Shown piece by piece: positions 1 through 8,258 of a stretch of 64,000 nt of DNA. Source of the stretch: Pseudomonas thivervalensis (lineage in GTDB: Bacteria; Pseudomonadota; Gammaproteobacteria; Pseudomonadales; Pseudomonadaceae); assembly GCF_001269655.1 (NCBI RefSeq), contig NZ_LHVE01000001.1, positions 372,001 to 436,000 of the forward strand, given 5' to 3'. Each line of letters starts with the position of its first letter. The first letter of the stretch is position 1. Under the pieces are notes generated by a model that worked only from the letters and a program-made list of their open reading frames with translations, was not told the origin of the DNA and ran no database searches. The translations under genes and the position numbers were made by a program.

Positions 1-333
1 CGTACGCAGCGCCGGCACGTCGGCTTGCAACGTCCACTGCACCTTGTCGAACAGACCGCTGGCCTGCCATTGCTCGCCCAGGGTTTGCGCCAGGGCGATG
101 GCTTGCTGGCGATCGGCATGACCGACCAGCACCAGCACCTCGCGGTTGAGCGGCTCCTGCATGCGCTGCTCGGCGATCAGCTCCAGGGCGTCGGGCGAGG
201 AGCCCGGCACCAGCTCCATGAGGTTGGCCGACAGCGGTGCGCCGTTGCGCCATTGCCAGCCAGCGAGGGCGAGCACCGCCAACAGCAGGATCAGGAACAG
301 CCGGGGCAGCATCCGTTCACTCGGCAAAATCAT
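1..333 (-). CDS. MMPL/RND-family exporter of the aryl polyene cluster, N-terminal part
   Basis: Only the first ~110 codons are inside the window; the gene continues past the left edge. Translation starts MILPSERMLPRLFLILLLAV, giving a first membrane segment, followed by a periplasmic stretch containing LMELVPGSSPDALELIAEQR. That layout, together with its place directly after a LolA-like gene, fits the MMPL-type exporters of aryl polyene clusters, which are thought to pass the lipid from the inner membrane to the LolA-like carrier. The ATG at 333 overlaps the upstream gene by 17 bp; a second in-frame ATG at 312 would remove the overlap. The family call rests on context as much as sequence because the permease core is not visible. 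Confidence 0.7.
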   Translation of the reverse strand, partial: MILPSERMLPRLFLILLLAVLALAGWQWRNGAPLSANLMELVPGSSPDALELIAEQRMQEPLNREVLVLVGHADRQQAIALAQTLGEQWQASGLFDKVQWTLQADVPALRT

Positions 334-910
334 GTTGCTCCGCTTCGCTCAAAGGTTGCGCGGGGGTAGCGTCCAGCATGCGCAGCACGGTGCTGTCGCC
401 CTGGGTTTCCAGCAGTTCGATACGCTGCACCAGTTCGCCGCCGTCAATGTTGATCTGGTTGAAGACTTGCTTGAGCAGCACCGAGCGCGGGGTCAAGGTG
501 AGTTTCCACTGCTGCGGCTCGCCCGACAGGCTCAGCTCGAAATCCCGTTGCAGGCCACTGCTGTCGCCCTGCAATACCGCCAGGAACAGCCGGTTCTGCT
601 CGGCGCCGGCGCTCTTGTTCGGCAGCATCTGCCAGGTGTTGCCGTCCCGCCGGGCAATGCCCTGGGCGGTGATGCGGTAGTCCTGTTGCAGTGGGGTTTG
701 CAGCAGCCACAGCAGGCCATGGTTTTTCGCCAGCACGAAGCGACCCTTGCTGGTGAGGGGCTGGGGCAGGGCGCGCAGGTGTTTTTCCTGGATGAACTGC
801 CCGTGGATCACCTCTGGGCGGGCCAGTTGGTCGCTCAGTTGTTGCAAGTCGAACGCCTGGGCCAGGGGCGCCAGGCAGCACAGCAACAGCCAGACTGACA
901 GGCGTCTCAT
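317..910 (-). CDS. LolA-like outer-membrane carrier protein of the aryl polyene cluster
   Basis: The product is 197 aa. It begins with a clear Sec signal peptide (MRRLSVWLLLCCLAPLAQA, cleavage before FDLQQL), so it is periplasmic. The mature part (QLSDQLARPEVIHGQFIQEK, then RFVLAKNHGLLWLLQTPLQ) has the pattern of the LolA/LolB-like lipid-binding half-barrel (DUF/COG2834). The start is set by ATGA overlap with the thioesterase stop; a longer upstream reading would run through that gene. It sits between thioesterase and MMPL exporter, so it most likely shuttles the finished aryl polyene lipid across the periplasm. It is not the housekeeping lolA, which lies in another context. Confidence 0.85.
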   Translation of the reverse strand: MRRLSVWLLLCCLAPLAQAFDLQQLSDQLARPEVIHGQFIQEKHLRALPQPLTSKGRFVLAKNHGLLWLLQTPLQQDYRITAQGIARRDGNTWQMLPNKSAGAEQNRLFLAVLQGDSSGLQRDFELSLSGEPQQWKLTLTPRSVLLKQVFNQINIDGGELVQRIELLETQGDSTVLRMLDATPAQPLSEAEQHDFAE

Positions 911-1332
911 GACAGTTTCCTTTCGACGGCATCGACAAACACCCGGGGCGAGGCCAGCAGCATCTCGCGGCTGGCCATGTCCACCGCCACTTGCACCGAA
1001 CTGGCGCGGGTCAGGCGTTCGCCGGTGGCGGCATCGCTGATCAGGTAATTGATCTTCAGCCGGTTTTCCCACTCCACCAGGCTGGCACGTACGGTCAGGG
1101 CCTGGCCGAACACGGCGCTGCGCACGTAGCGCAGTTGCAGGTCGATGACCGGCCACGCATGGCCGGATTCGAGCATGTCGTTGTAGTTGTGGCCGATCAG
1201 GTCGAGCAACGCACAGCGGGCCACTTCCAGGTATTTGACGTAGTGGCCGTGCCAGACCACGTTCATGGAATCGACGTCGAAAAACGGCACCACGATCTGG
1301 GTGTCGACGTGCAGAACGCCTTGGCTACGCAT
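907..1332 (-). CDS. Acyl-CoA/acyl-ACP thioesterase, 4HBT hot-dog fold (aryl polyene cluster)
   Basis: This 141-aa single-domain hot-dog protein carries the type I 4-hydroxybenzoyl-CoA thioesterase signature near its N-terminus (DVDSMNVVWHGHYVKYLE), including the Asp that acts as catalytic residue in that class and the HxxYxxYLE stretch of YbgC-like enzymes. It should release an aryl or polyene acyl chain from ACP or CoA, or edit misloaded carriers. The start MRSQGVLHVD at 1332 overlaps the ammonia-lyase end by 8 bp, and its stop overlaps the LolA-like start (ATGA), so it is translated in one tight operon. The exact thioester substrate cannot be read from sequence. Confidence 0.87.
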   Translation of the reverse strand: MRSQGVLHVDTQIVVPFFDVDSMNVVWHGHYVKYLEVARCALLDLIGHNYNDMLESGHAWPVIDLQLRYVRSAVFGQALTVRASLVEWENRLKINYLISDAATGERLTRASSVQVAVDMASREMLLASPRVFVDAVERKLS

Positions 1333-2869
1333 GCAGCCTCCAGTGTTGTTCAGCGATGCGTTGCAGGCACAGGCGCAGTTCGCCTTCCAGGGCGCGGTCT
1401 TCGATGACGGGCGGGAAATCCTCGGCCAGTTGCTCGTGCATGGCAGCCAGGGCCGGCGGCAGTGGACGTGCGTCTTCGGCGCGGCTGCGCAGCCAGACAC
1501 CCTGGTTGGCGGCCAGCAAGGTGGCGGCGGCCACTTGTTCGGTCAGTTCCAGCACGCGGATCGCGTCCCGGGCGGCGATGGTGCCCATGCTCACCTTGTC
1601 CTGGTTGTGGCACTCGGTGGAACGCGAGAACACACTGGCCGGCATGGTGTTTTTCAGGGCTTCGGCGGTCCAGGCGCTGGTGCCGATCTGCACGGCCTTG
1701 AAACCATGGTTGAGCATCGCCCGTTCGGCACTGGCGCCGGACAAGTTGCTGGGTAGGCCATGGTTGTAGCGCTCGTCCACCAGCAGCGCGAGCTGGCGAT
1801 CCAACAGGTCGGCGACGTTGGCCACCAGGTTCTTCAGGCTGTCCATGGCGAAGGCGATATGCCCGCCGTAGAAGTGCCCGCCGTGGAGCACGCGTTCGGC
1901 TTCGGCGTCGATGATCGGGTTGTCGTTGGCGCTGTTGAGTTCGGTTTCGATGAACGAACGCAGCCAGCCCAGGCTGTCGGCCAATACCCCGAGTACATGG
2001 GGCGCGCAGCGCAGGGAGTAGCGATCTTGCAGGCGATGCAGCGGCGCGGTCGGCGCGTCGATCGCCAGGTCCTTGCGCAGCCACGCGGCGACTCGCATCT
2101 GCCCCGGGTGTGGCTTGGCGGCGAACAGGCGCTCGTCGAAGTGTTCCGGGTTGCCTTGCAGAGCGACGACGTTCAGCGCGGTGATGCGGGTCGCCAGTTG
2201 CAGCAGGTAGTCGGCACGGGCGAAGGCCAGGCAGGCCAGGCCGGTCATCACGGCGGTGCCGTTCATCAGCGCCAGGGCTTCCTTGGGCCGCAGCACCAGC
2301 GGCGTCCAGCCCAGTTCGCGGTGCACGTCGGCGGCCAGGCGCCGCTCGCCACGGAACCGCACTTCCCGCTCGCCGGACAACGTGGCGGCGACGTAGGACA
2401 GCGGCGTCAGGTCGCCGCTGGCGCCCACCGAACCTTCTTCCGGAATCAGCGGCAGGATGTCATGTTCGAGAAAGGCCTGGAGGCGCTCCAGCAGTTCCAC
2501 TCGCACTCCCGACACGCCGTGGCACAGCGACTGCAAACGCGCCGCCAGCACCGCGCGGGTGGCCTGGGCGTCGAGCAGCTTGCCCAGGCCGCAACCGTGG
2601 AACGTATACAGGTGACGCGGCAGGGCCTCGACGTGGTGCAGCGGCACAGCGACCACGCAGGAGTCGCCGTAACCGGTGGTCACGCCGTAGATCACGCCTT
2701 CCTTGTCCAGCAGGGAATCGAGGAATTGCGCACCCTTGGCAATGCGTTGGCGAAACGCCGGGTCATCCTGCAACTGCGTCGGTGCCTGACGGTTGGCAAG
2801 GGCCAACACGTCTTCAATGCGCAAGGGGCGTTCGCCGAAGGTTACAGGCTCAAGAGTGGGCATCGTCAT
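1325..2869 (-). CDS. Aromatic amino acid ammonia-lyase (HAL/TAL family, MIO enzyme)
   Basis: The 514-aa product is a full-length member of the histidine/tyrosine/phenylalanine ammonia-lyase family. Ala150-Ser151-Gly152 (in GSVGASGDLTPLSY) is the tripeptide that cyclises to the MIO electrophile, and Tyr61 in YGVTTGYG is the conserved catalytic Tyr. The substrate-selectivity position reads Phe90-His91 (HLYTFHGCGLG) where HutH enzymes typically have Ser-His and the Rhodobacter TAL has His-Leu, so it should not be called hutH. In aryl polyene and flexirubin clusters such a lyase makes the cinnamate or 4-coumarate starter. No hut genes are nearby. ATG at 2869 is used here; a second ATG at 2863 is possible. 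It overlaps the upstream acyltransferase by 20 bp. Confidence 0.9.
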   Translation of the reverse strand: MTMPTLEPVTFGERPLRIEDVLALANRQAPTQLQDDPAFRQRIAKGAQFLDSLLDKEGVIYGVTTGYGDSCVVAVPLHHVEALPRHLYTFHGCGLGKLLDAQATRAVLAARLQSLCHGVSGVRVELLERLQAFLEHDILPLIPEEGSVGASGDLTPLSYVAATLSGEREVRFRGERRLAADVHRELGWTPLVLRPKEALALMNGTAVMTGLACLAFARADYLLQLATRITALNVVALQGNPEHFDERLFAAKPHPGQMRVAAWLRKDLAIDAPTAPLHRLQDRYSLRCAPHVLGVLADSLGWLRSFIETELNSANDNPIIDAEAERVLHGGHFYGGHIAFAMDSLKNLVANVADLLDRQLALLVDERYNHGLPSNLSGASAERAMLNHGFKAVQIGTSAWTAEALKNTMPASVFSRSTECHNQDKVSMGTIAARDAIRVLELTEQVAAATLLAANQGVWLRSRAEDARPLPPALAAMHEQLAEDFPPVIEDRALEGELRLCLQRIAEQHWRLHA

Positions 2870-3794
2870 CGGTCTTCCAGAAAGGGTAAAAGTTGAACCA
2901 CTGTTGCGGGCCCTGGAGGCAGTACTGCGCCAGGCGCTCGGCGTAGCGGGCGGCCCAGTGGGCGATCACTTGCTCGCGCTCATTGCGTTTCCACGCCACG
3001 GCATCGGCGAAGGGTTCGAGGGTGACGCGATAGCGGCCCTCATGCTTGAGGCACATCAGCAGGTTGACCGGGCATTTGAGCAGGCCGGCCAGCAGCCACG
3101 GACCTTGCGGGAATGCCGCCGGGTGGCCCATGAAATCCACGGTCACGCTGCGCCCGCCGTGCAGCGGTACGCGGTCGCCAGCAATCGCCAGCCACTCGCC
3201 GCGCTCCAGGCGCTCGCTCAGTTGCAACATGATCACCGGGTCGAGCTCGCTGACCTGGATCAGCCGCAAGTGCGTGGCACCGGCTTCACCCAGCAAACGG
3301 TTGAACTGCTCGGCGTGCTTGGTGTGCACCAGCACGTTCATGGTGACTTTTTCGCCCAGCTCGGCCAGGGCCCGGCACATCTCCAGGTTACCCAGGTGAG
3401 CGCCCACCAGCATTTGCCCGCGGGCATCGCGCAGGTGATTGCGCAGCAGCGCCGGGTCGACGATTTCGATCTGGTCGATGCTCAACTTGCCGTTCCAGAC
3501 GTCGAGCTTGTCCAGCAGCGAATCGGCGAAGGCCATGAACTGCCCGAACACCCGCCAGCGGGTCGGGCGCAGTTCGGGACGTGCGCTCCAATCGGCCAGA
3601 CGCTGCTGGTATTGCCAGGCCGCGTGCCGGGCGCTACGGCCGAAAATGAAGAAGTACAGGACGATGCCGTACAGCACCGGGGTCAATAAACGCCGACCGA
3701 GCACCTTGGCGGCGAGCGCGGTGAGTTTCATCAGCCAGTAACTGCCGCGCTCCTGACGGTCGGCCCAATGTTGCTTGTCTGCCTGAAGGCTCAT
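2850..3794 (-). CDS. LpxL/HtrB-like lipid acyltransferase of the aryl polyene cluster
   Basis: The 314-aa protein has one N-terminal membrane segment (LLTPVLYGIVLYFFIFG) followed by a lysophospholipid/lipid A acyltransferase domain. The block MLVGAHLGNLEMCRALAELG holds the HxxxE-type catalytic motif region of the LpxL family, and LAIAGDRVPLHGG is the second conserved block. It presumably attaches the aryl polyene acyl chain to, or completes, a membrane lipid anchor. Start MSLQADKQHW at 3794 shares an ATGA with the glycosyltransferase stop, so the two are translationally coupled; the longer open frame upstream is a shadow of the glycosyltransferase. The true acceptor is unknown. Confidence 0.85.
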   Translation of the reverse strand: MSLQADKQHWADRQERGSYWLMKLTALAAKVLGRRLLTPVLYGIVLYFFIFGRSARHAAWQYQQRLADWSARPELRPTRWRVFGQFMAFADSLLDKLDVWNGKLSIDQIEIVDPALLRNHLRDARGQMLVGAHLGNLEMCRALAELGEKVTMNVLVHTKHAEQFNRLLGEAGATHLRLIQVSELDPVIMLQLSERLERGEWLAIAGDRVPLHGGRSVTVDFMGHPAAFPQGPWLLAGLLKCPVNLLMCLKHEGRYRVTLEPFADAVAWKRNEREQVIAHWAARYAERLAQYCLQGPQQWFNFYPFWKTDDDAHS

Positions 3795-4525
3795 GTCCGC
3801 CACCGTCGCCAGAGAATCAGGGGGAAGCGCACGAGCATGCCGAAGAACAACCGGGTGTGCATGCTGGAAATGAGCACGTTGTCGTGGAACAGGCGAAAGT
3901 GCGAGACCCCATCCCGGGGGTAATGGACCCGGGTGTGCAGCCAGTGCATCGGCTGATTGCGCCAGGCCAGGCGCACCAGGATGTCCGAATCGAAATCCAT
4001 GCGCTTGCCGATATTGGCCGAGTCGATCAGTGCCAGCACCGGTGGCAGCGGATAGACCCGAAAGCCGCACATCGAGTCGCGGATTTGCAGAGACAGGCTG
4101 TTGATCCAGACCATGACGTGGGTCAGGTAGCGCGCGTACAGGCGCCCTTTCGGCACGCTGGCGTCGTAGTGCGGATACCCGCAAATCACCGCGTCCGGGT
4201 GGGCCCGGGATTGCTCGATGAAGGTCTTCACGTCGCCCAGATCGTGCTGCCCGTCGGCGTCCACCTGCAAGGCATGGCTGAAACCCAGGCGCGAGGCTTC
4301 GCGCAGGCCGGCCATCACTGCACCGCCCTTGCCTTGGTTGACGGCCAGCCTGACCAGATGCACCTGCTCGCCTTTGGCCAGCCGTTCCAGTACCGCGGCA
4401 CACGCCGGGCTGCTGGCATCATCCACCAGCACGCAGGGCAGGCCGTTGGCGAGCAGCGCCTGGACCACCGCCGAGATGGCGGTTTCGTGGTTGTAGACGG
4501 GGATGACGGCGCAGGGGTTATGCAT
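3791..4525 (-). CDS. Family 2 glycosyltransferase of the aryl polyene cluster
   Basis: The 244-aa GT-A enzyme opens with CAVIPVYNHETAISAVVQ, then VLVDDASS, and has the metal-binding DADGQHD motif (QVDADGQHDLGDVKTF) typical of dolichyl-phosphate-mannose-synthase-like GT2 proteins. It ends with a hydrophobic stretch (LFFGMLVRFPLILWRR). The start MHNPCAVIPV at 4525 was chosen because the open frame upstream only translates REP sequence. It is the first gene after a 200-bp REP-containing gap in an otherwise overlapping operon, and is followed immediately by the LpxL-like acyltransferase. It probably builds the sugar or head group to which the polyene is attached; donor and acceptor are not known. 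Confidence 0.87.
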   Translation of the reverse strand: MHNPCAVIPVYNHETAISAVVQALLANGLPCVLVDDASSPACAAVLERLAKGEQVHLVRLAVNQGKGGAVMAGLREASRLGFSHALQVDADGQHDLGDVKTFIEQSRAHPDAVICGYPHYDASVPKGRLYARYLTHVMVWINSLSLQIRDSMCGFRVYPLPPVLALIDSANIGKRMDFDSDILVRLAWRNQPMHWLHTRVHYPRDGVSHFRLFHDNVLISSMHTRLFFGMLVRFPLILWRRWRT

Positions 4526-4555
4526 GCGGCATGTCTCGGTGGCTAAGGAGCATTC

Positions 4556-4708
4556 TGTGGCGAGGGAGCTTGCTCCCGCTGTAGGAGCTGCCGGAGGCTG
4601 CGATCTTTTGATCTTTCGCTTTGGACTCAATTGATAGGGACAAGATCGCAGCCTCGTTGCACTCGACAGCTCCTACGCCGCCCAGCGGGAGCAAGCTCCC
4701 TTTCCACA
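4556..4708 (+). repeat. REP composite (nested palindrome) inside the aryl polyene operon
   Basis: A 153-bp imperfect palindrome. Outer arms are TGTGGCGAGGGAGCTTGCTC and its inverse ending in TTTCCACA. Inside lies a second inverted pair built on TAGGAGCTG / CAGCTCCTA and GCTGCGATCTTTTGATC / GATCGCAGC. The same nested design occurs at 22323, 33080 and 58194. It fills the only sizeable gap in this operon. Confidence 0.85.
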
Positions 4709-4725
4709 GTGATTTGTGCAGGTGC

Positions 4726-6405
4726 CTAGGCATTGTTTTCCCCCAACACAATCCGCCCACTGGAGCACGCCGCCGTGGCATTGCGGTAGGCAAAGTACAG
4801 CTTGCCGCGCTCGCGGTCGAAGCGCAGGTGCAGTTGGATTTCATCGCCGGGGCGAACCAGTTGCTGGAATTTCAGCACCTCCATGCCGACGAACCGGGGC
4901 GGCAGGTCCAGCAGTTGCCGGCCCAGGCTCAAGGCCCAGTCGACCTGCACCACGCCTGGCAAGACCGGCGCGGTGGGGAAGTGGCCACTGAAGTAGGCCA
5001 GGTCTGGCGGCACGACCAGTTGCAGACTCCACTCACCGTCGGTTTCGACTTGTTCCAACACCTCGGGGGCTTTGGGGCGTGGCGCCAGCAGCAGTGCCTC
5101 GACCTCGGCCTGGGGCAGCTTGCCCTGGGCGTTGAGCGGCAACTGCCGCAGCCAGCGCCAGCGTCGTGGCAGGGCGAGGGTTTCGCAATGCGCGCTCAGG
5201 TGCCGGCGCAGGCCTTCGGTCATGGCGCGTCGTCCCTGGTTGCGCAACGCGTGCAGGCCAGCGTCGCTCAGCACCACCAGTGCGCCGAGGGAGGCGCGAT
5301 TCTCCTGCACCACGCCCAACCGTGCTTCGCTGACCCAATCGTGGGCCACCAACGCTTGTTCCAGCATCGGCAGCGAGATGCGTTTTTCTTCGAGCTTGAC
5401 GATACGGTCCAGTCGCCCGAGCAGCTCGAAGCGTCCATCGTCGGCGATCCGCGCCGCGTCGGCGGTGTGTTCCACATGCCCGGCCGGCAGATAGGGCGAA
5501 GCGATCAGCAAGGCGCCGTCGCTGTCCTGGCTCAGCTCGACGCCGGCAAACGGTTGCCACAATCCGTGACCCTGGCGCCAGGCGATGCCGCCGGTTTCCG
5601 AACTGCCGAAAATTTCCGTCGGCCATTGCCCCAGGCGTTGCTGCAAGCGGTGCGCAGCCTCGGAGGGCAAGGCGCCGCCAGAGGAGAACACCCGGCGTAC
5701 GCTGCTCAGGGCCGGCCAGTCGAGGTTGTCGCCCATGCGCTTGAGCAATGCCGGGCTGGCGACCCAGGCGAACGCGGGTTGTTCGCGGCTGGCGCGTTGC
5801 AGGTCTTCGGGGAACGCCAATTGCCGGCGCACGAACGGACGCCCGGCGCACAGCGGCCACAGCACCCGGAACAGCAGCCCGTAGATGTGCTGGGCGGCCA
5901 CGCTGCCGATCATGCAGGCCGGGCCGAGGTCGGCGCCCCACCGGTCTTCCAGGGCCTGGACCTCGTTGCTCAACTGCCGCAGGGTTTTCTCGATGCGCTT
6001 GGGTTCGCCGCTGGAGCCGGAGGTGCACAGGCTCAGCCAGCAGTGATCGAGGTCCAGTTCGGCGGCGTCCATCGGCGCGTGTTGTACGTCGTCGGGATGG
6101 GTGTCGCCGGGCTGGTCGGTCAGCCACAGGTCCACGTCCGCCGCCCAGCGCTGGCGTGTCTGCGCCTGCAGGTCGGCGGGCAGCAGGACCCGCACCCCGG
6201 CGCGCCAGGCGCCGAGCAGGGCGATGGCCAGGTCGGCGGCATCGTCCAGGTGCACCGCCACCTGCCGTACGCCCCGGGCTTGCAGGCCGGCCGCCAGGCA
6301 CAACGCCGCGTCGCGCAGTTGCGAATGATCCAGCGCCGGGTCGACCGCGACGGTGCGTTCCGGCTGAGCCCTGAGCAACATCTGCTCAAGTGTTATCCAA
6401 TTCAT
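4726..6405 (-). CDS. AMP-forming aryl/acyl ligase fused to a FabZ/FabA-like hot-dog dehydratase (aryl polyene cluster)
   Basis: The 559-aa protein is bipartite. Residues ~1-440 are an AMP-binding domain: the phosphate loop is [17 protein letters not shown] and the downstream motif is [13 protein letters not shown], with [18 protein letters not shown] near the C-terminal subdomain. Residues ~455-559 are a hot-dog 3-hydroxyacyl-ACP dehydratase-like domain with [20 protein letters not shown], the active-site His block of FabZ/FabA. The ligase would adenylate the aryl acid and load it on an ACP, and the second domain would dehydrate chain intermediates. In several aryl polyene clusters these are separate genes, so the fusion is notable. 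Start MNWITLEQ shares ATGA with the upstream membrane-protein stop. Confidence 0.88.
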   Translation of the reverse strand: MNWITLEQMLLRAQPERTVAVDPALDHSQLRDAALCLAAGLQARGVRQVAVHLDDAADLAIALLGAWRAGVRVLLPADLQAQTRQRWAADVDLWLTDQPGDTHPDDVQHAPMDAAELDLDHCWLSLCTSGSSGEPKRIEKTLRQLSNEVQALEDRWGADLGPACMIGSVAAQHIYGLLFRVLWPLCAGRPFVRRQLAFPEDLQRASREQPAFAWVASPALLKRMGDNLDWPALSSVRRVFSSGGALPSEAAHRLQQRLGQWPTEIFGSSETGGIAWRQGHGLWQPFAGVELSQDSDGALLIASPYLPAGHVEHTADAARIADDGRFELLGRLDRIVKLEEKRISLPMLEQALVAHDWVSEARLGVVQENRASLGALVVLSDAGLHALRNQGRRAMTEGLRRHLSAHCETLALPRRWRWLRQLPLNAQGKLPQAEVEALLLAPRPKAPEVLEQVETDGEWSLQLVVPPDLAYFSGHFPTAPVLPGVVQVDWALSLGRQLLDLPPRFVGMEVLKFQQLVRPGDEIQLHLRFDRERGKLYFAYRNATAACSSGRIVLGENNA

Positions 6406-6947
6406 GGGCGGCCTCTTACCCGTTGTCGTATGAGCCATTCAATGGCAAACAGCAGCCCCATCAATCCGTAGGAAATCAGGCCGGTGTACAACATCCACCA
6501 GCTCAGCGGCGCCCAGAGAGTCAGGGCGGCGGCGAGCAAACCGTTACACAGGAAAAACACACTCCAGGCCACTGTGACCTGGCGGGTATACACCACGGCC
6601 TTGGCCGGCAGTTGCGGTTCGCGCAGGCGGGCCAGGCGTTCGATCATCGGCGGGCCGTATTTCAGGCTCAGGACGAACAGCCCGAGCATGAACCCACTGA
6701 TCAGCACCGGGTACCAGCGCAGCAGGAGCGGGCTGTCGAACAGCGCAAGCAATACACAAAATCCGATCGCGGTAACGGCCATCCAGCGGCTGCCGGCGCC
6801 GCCCTTGCCCAGTACCGCCCGGGCCAGCCACAGGCTACCCAGCAGCAACCCGAACTGCCACGGGGCGAAATGCTCCATGCCGAAATACACCGCAAAGGGG
6901 TACAGCAGGCCCGCCAGCAGCAGGCCCAGGCCAATCAGCCGGGTCAT
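6402..6947 (-). CDS. Small polytopic membrane protein of the aryl polyene cluster (COG4648 type)
   Basis: The 181-aa product is almost entirely hydrophobic, with about five to six predicted membrane spans (for example LIGLGLLLAGLLYPFAVYF, FGLLLGSLWLARAVL, VTAIGFCVLLALFDSP, VLISGFMLGLFVLSLKYG). No catalytic motif is evident. Proteins of this type recur beside the ACP genes in aryl polyene clusters and are thought to be membrane components of the assembly or transfer machinery; the molecular role is not established. It overlaps both neighbours by 4 bp (ATGA). Confidence 0.8.
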   Translation of the reverse strand: MTRLIGLGLLLAGLLYPFAVYFGMEHFAPWQFGLLLGSLWLARAVLGKGGAGSRWMAVTAIGFCVLLALFDSPLLLRWYPVLISGFMLGLFVLSLKYGPPMIERLARLREPQLPAKAVVYTRQVTVAWSVFFLCNGLLAAALTLWAPLSWWMLYTGLISYGLMGLLFAIEWLIRQRVRGRP

Positions 6948-7198
6948 GCGGCCGGTTGGACCAGTCGATAGACCGCCTCGACCACGTCATTGACGGTGCG
7001 CACCGACTTGAATTCTTCAGCGGCGATCTTCTTGCCGGTCTGACGCTTGATGTGGTCGATCAGATCGACCGCATCGATGCTGTCGATTTCCAGGTCCTGG
7101 TACAGGTTCGATTCCAGTGTCACGCGTGAAGGGTCCAGCTCGAAAAGCTCGACCAAGGCATCACGCAGGGTGTTGAAGATGTCGTCGCGAGTTTGCAT
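6944..7198 (-). CDS. Acyl carrier protein 2 of the aryl polyene cluster
   Basis: An 84-aa acidic four-helix carrier protein. The phosphopantetheine site is Ser40 in QDLEIDSIDAVDLIDHI. It is one of two tandem ACPs; clusters of this class use one for starter loading and extension and the other in a specialised step, but which does which cannot be told from the sequence. It ends in a 4-bp overlap with the membrane-protein gene and starts 9 bp after the other ACP. Confidence 0.93.
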   Translation of the reverse strand: MQTRDDIFNTLRDALVELFELDPSRVTLESNLYQDLEIDSIDAVDLIDHIKRQTGKKIAAEEFKSVRTVNDVVEAVYRLVQPAA

Positions 7199-7207
7199 GG
7201 TCCGGTC

Positions 7208-7468
7208 TCAGGCTTCTTGTTTTGCACTGACGAAGGCCGCAAGGCTCGCCACATTGCTGAAATGATTACGGGTGTCCTTGGCGTCGGCGTCGATCTTGAT
7301 GCCATATTTTTTCTGGATCGCCAGGCCTAACTCCAGGGCATCCACCGAGTCCAGGCCCAGGCCTTCGCCGAACAGGGTCTGGTCGTCGCCGATGTCGTCG
7401 ATGCCGATGTCTTCCAGGCCGAGGGCGTCGATGATCAGCTGTTTGATGTCACGGTGCAGATCGCTCAT
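7208..7468 (-). CDS. Acyl carrier protein 1 of the aryl polyene cluster
   Basis: An 86-aa carrier protein with the phosphopantetheine-accepting Ser41 in GEGLGLDSVDALELGLA, preceded by a typical acidic helix I. It overlaps the end of the PlsC-type acyltransferase by 20 bp, which suggests translational coupling. It should hold the growing polyene chain while the ketosynthase, ketoreductase and dehydratase (partly outside the window) act on it. Confidence 0.93.
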   Translation of the reverse strand: MSDLHRDIKQLIIDALGLEDIGIDDIGDDQTLFGEGLGLDSVDALELGLAIQKKYGIKIDADAKDTRNHFSNVASLAAFVSAKQEA

Positions 7469-8258
7469 CTTCGGCGAGCTCCTTGATGTAATAGTGATGC
7501 AAGAAATCGTTGAGCCTGCGCGAAGCCTGGGGTGGCGGGCCGAGCGCGGCGAACGCCTGTGGGTCTATATCGGCCCCGACGTGAAAACTGAAATGCACAC
7601 GACGCTGGGGGATGCGGTACCAGGGCTCAGCCTTGGTCAGGGTCGTGGGGCTGACCTTGATCGTGACGGGCGTGAGAATTTTCGCACCCCGCAGGGCAAT
7701 GGCCGCGGCCCCCCGATGAAAGGCCGGCACTTGGCCTGGCTGGGTGCGTGTCCCTTCGGGGAAGACAATCAGCGCCTGGCCATCTTGCAGGGCGTCGCTG
7801 GCGGCATCGAGCATGTCCATGCTGCCGTCATTGCTGATGTATTGGGTTGAACGCAGTGGGCCACGGGTAAAGGGGTTGTCCCACAGGCTTCGCTTGACCA
7901 CGCAGTTGGCGTCGGGCACCAGCCCGATCAGGAACACCACGTCGATCAGCGACGGGTGATTGGCAATGATCATCTGCCCGGGGCGCCCGAGCCGTTCGGC
8001 GCCATCGATCTGATAGGTGAGCACCCCGGTGCGGGCCATGAATCGGATAAAGAACCAGAACAGCCGTCCGACGGTGCGGCGCGCCCTTTGTCGGTGGGCC
8101 TTGGCGTCCCCGGGCAACCAGGCCAGCAACGGGAACACCAGCAAACGCAGGCACAGCCCGCCCAGCCCGAACAGGGCGAAGCTTGCGGCGGTCGCGACCA
8201 GGCGCCAGTAATAGGCGTCGCGATGTTTACCGGTCACCGGTTGCGTTGCCAGGTCCAT
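7449..8258 (-). CDS. PlsC-type lysophospholipid acyltransferase of the aryl polyene cluster
   Basis: The 269-aa protein has an N-terminal hydrophobic segment (LVATAASFALFGLGGLCLRL) and a 1-acyl-glycerol-3-phosphate acyltransferase domain: the catalytic HX4D box is in IIANHPSLIDVVFLIG, and the later block is IVFPEGTRTQPGQ. It should transfer an acyl chain from ACP or CoA to a lipid acceptor. Start MDLATQPVTG at 8258 is preferred over upstream in-frame codons, which lie in the ketosynthase gene; the overlap with that gene is 25 bp. The cluster therefore has two unrelated acyltransferases, this one and the LpxL-like one. Confidence 0.87.
   Translation of the reverse strand: MDLATQPVTGKHRDAYYWRLVATAASFALFGLGGLCLRLLVFPLLAWLPGDAKAHRQRARRTVGRLFWFFIRFMARTGVLTYQIDGAERLGRPGQMIIANHPSLIDVVFLIGLVPDANCVVKRSLWDNPFTRGPLRSTQYISNDGSMDMLDAASDALQDGQALIVFPEGTRTQPGQVPAFHRGAAAIALRGAKILTPVTIKVSPTTLTKAEPWYRIPQRRVHFSFHVGADIDPQAFAALGPPPQASRRLNDFLHHYYIKELAEDERSAP

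Noticed and set aside
317..910. Housekeeping lolA
   Set aside because: Similar fold and signal peptide, but position between thioesterase and MMPL exporter marks the aryl polyene-specific paralogue.
1325..2869. hutH (histidine ammonia-lyase)
   Set aside because: No hut genes nearby, the selectivity loop is not Ser-His, and it is embedded in an aryl polyene operon.
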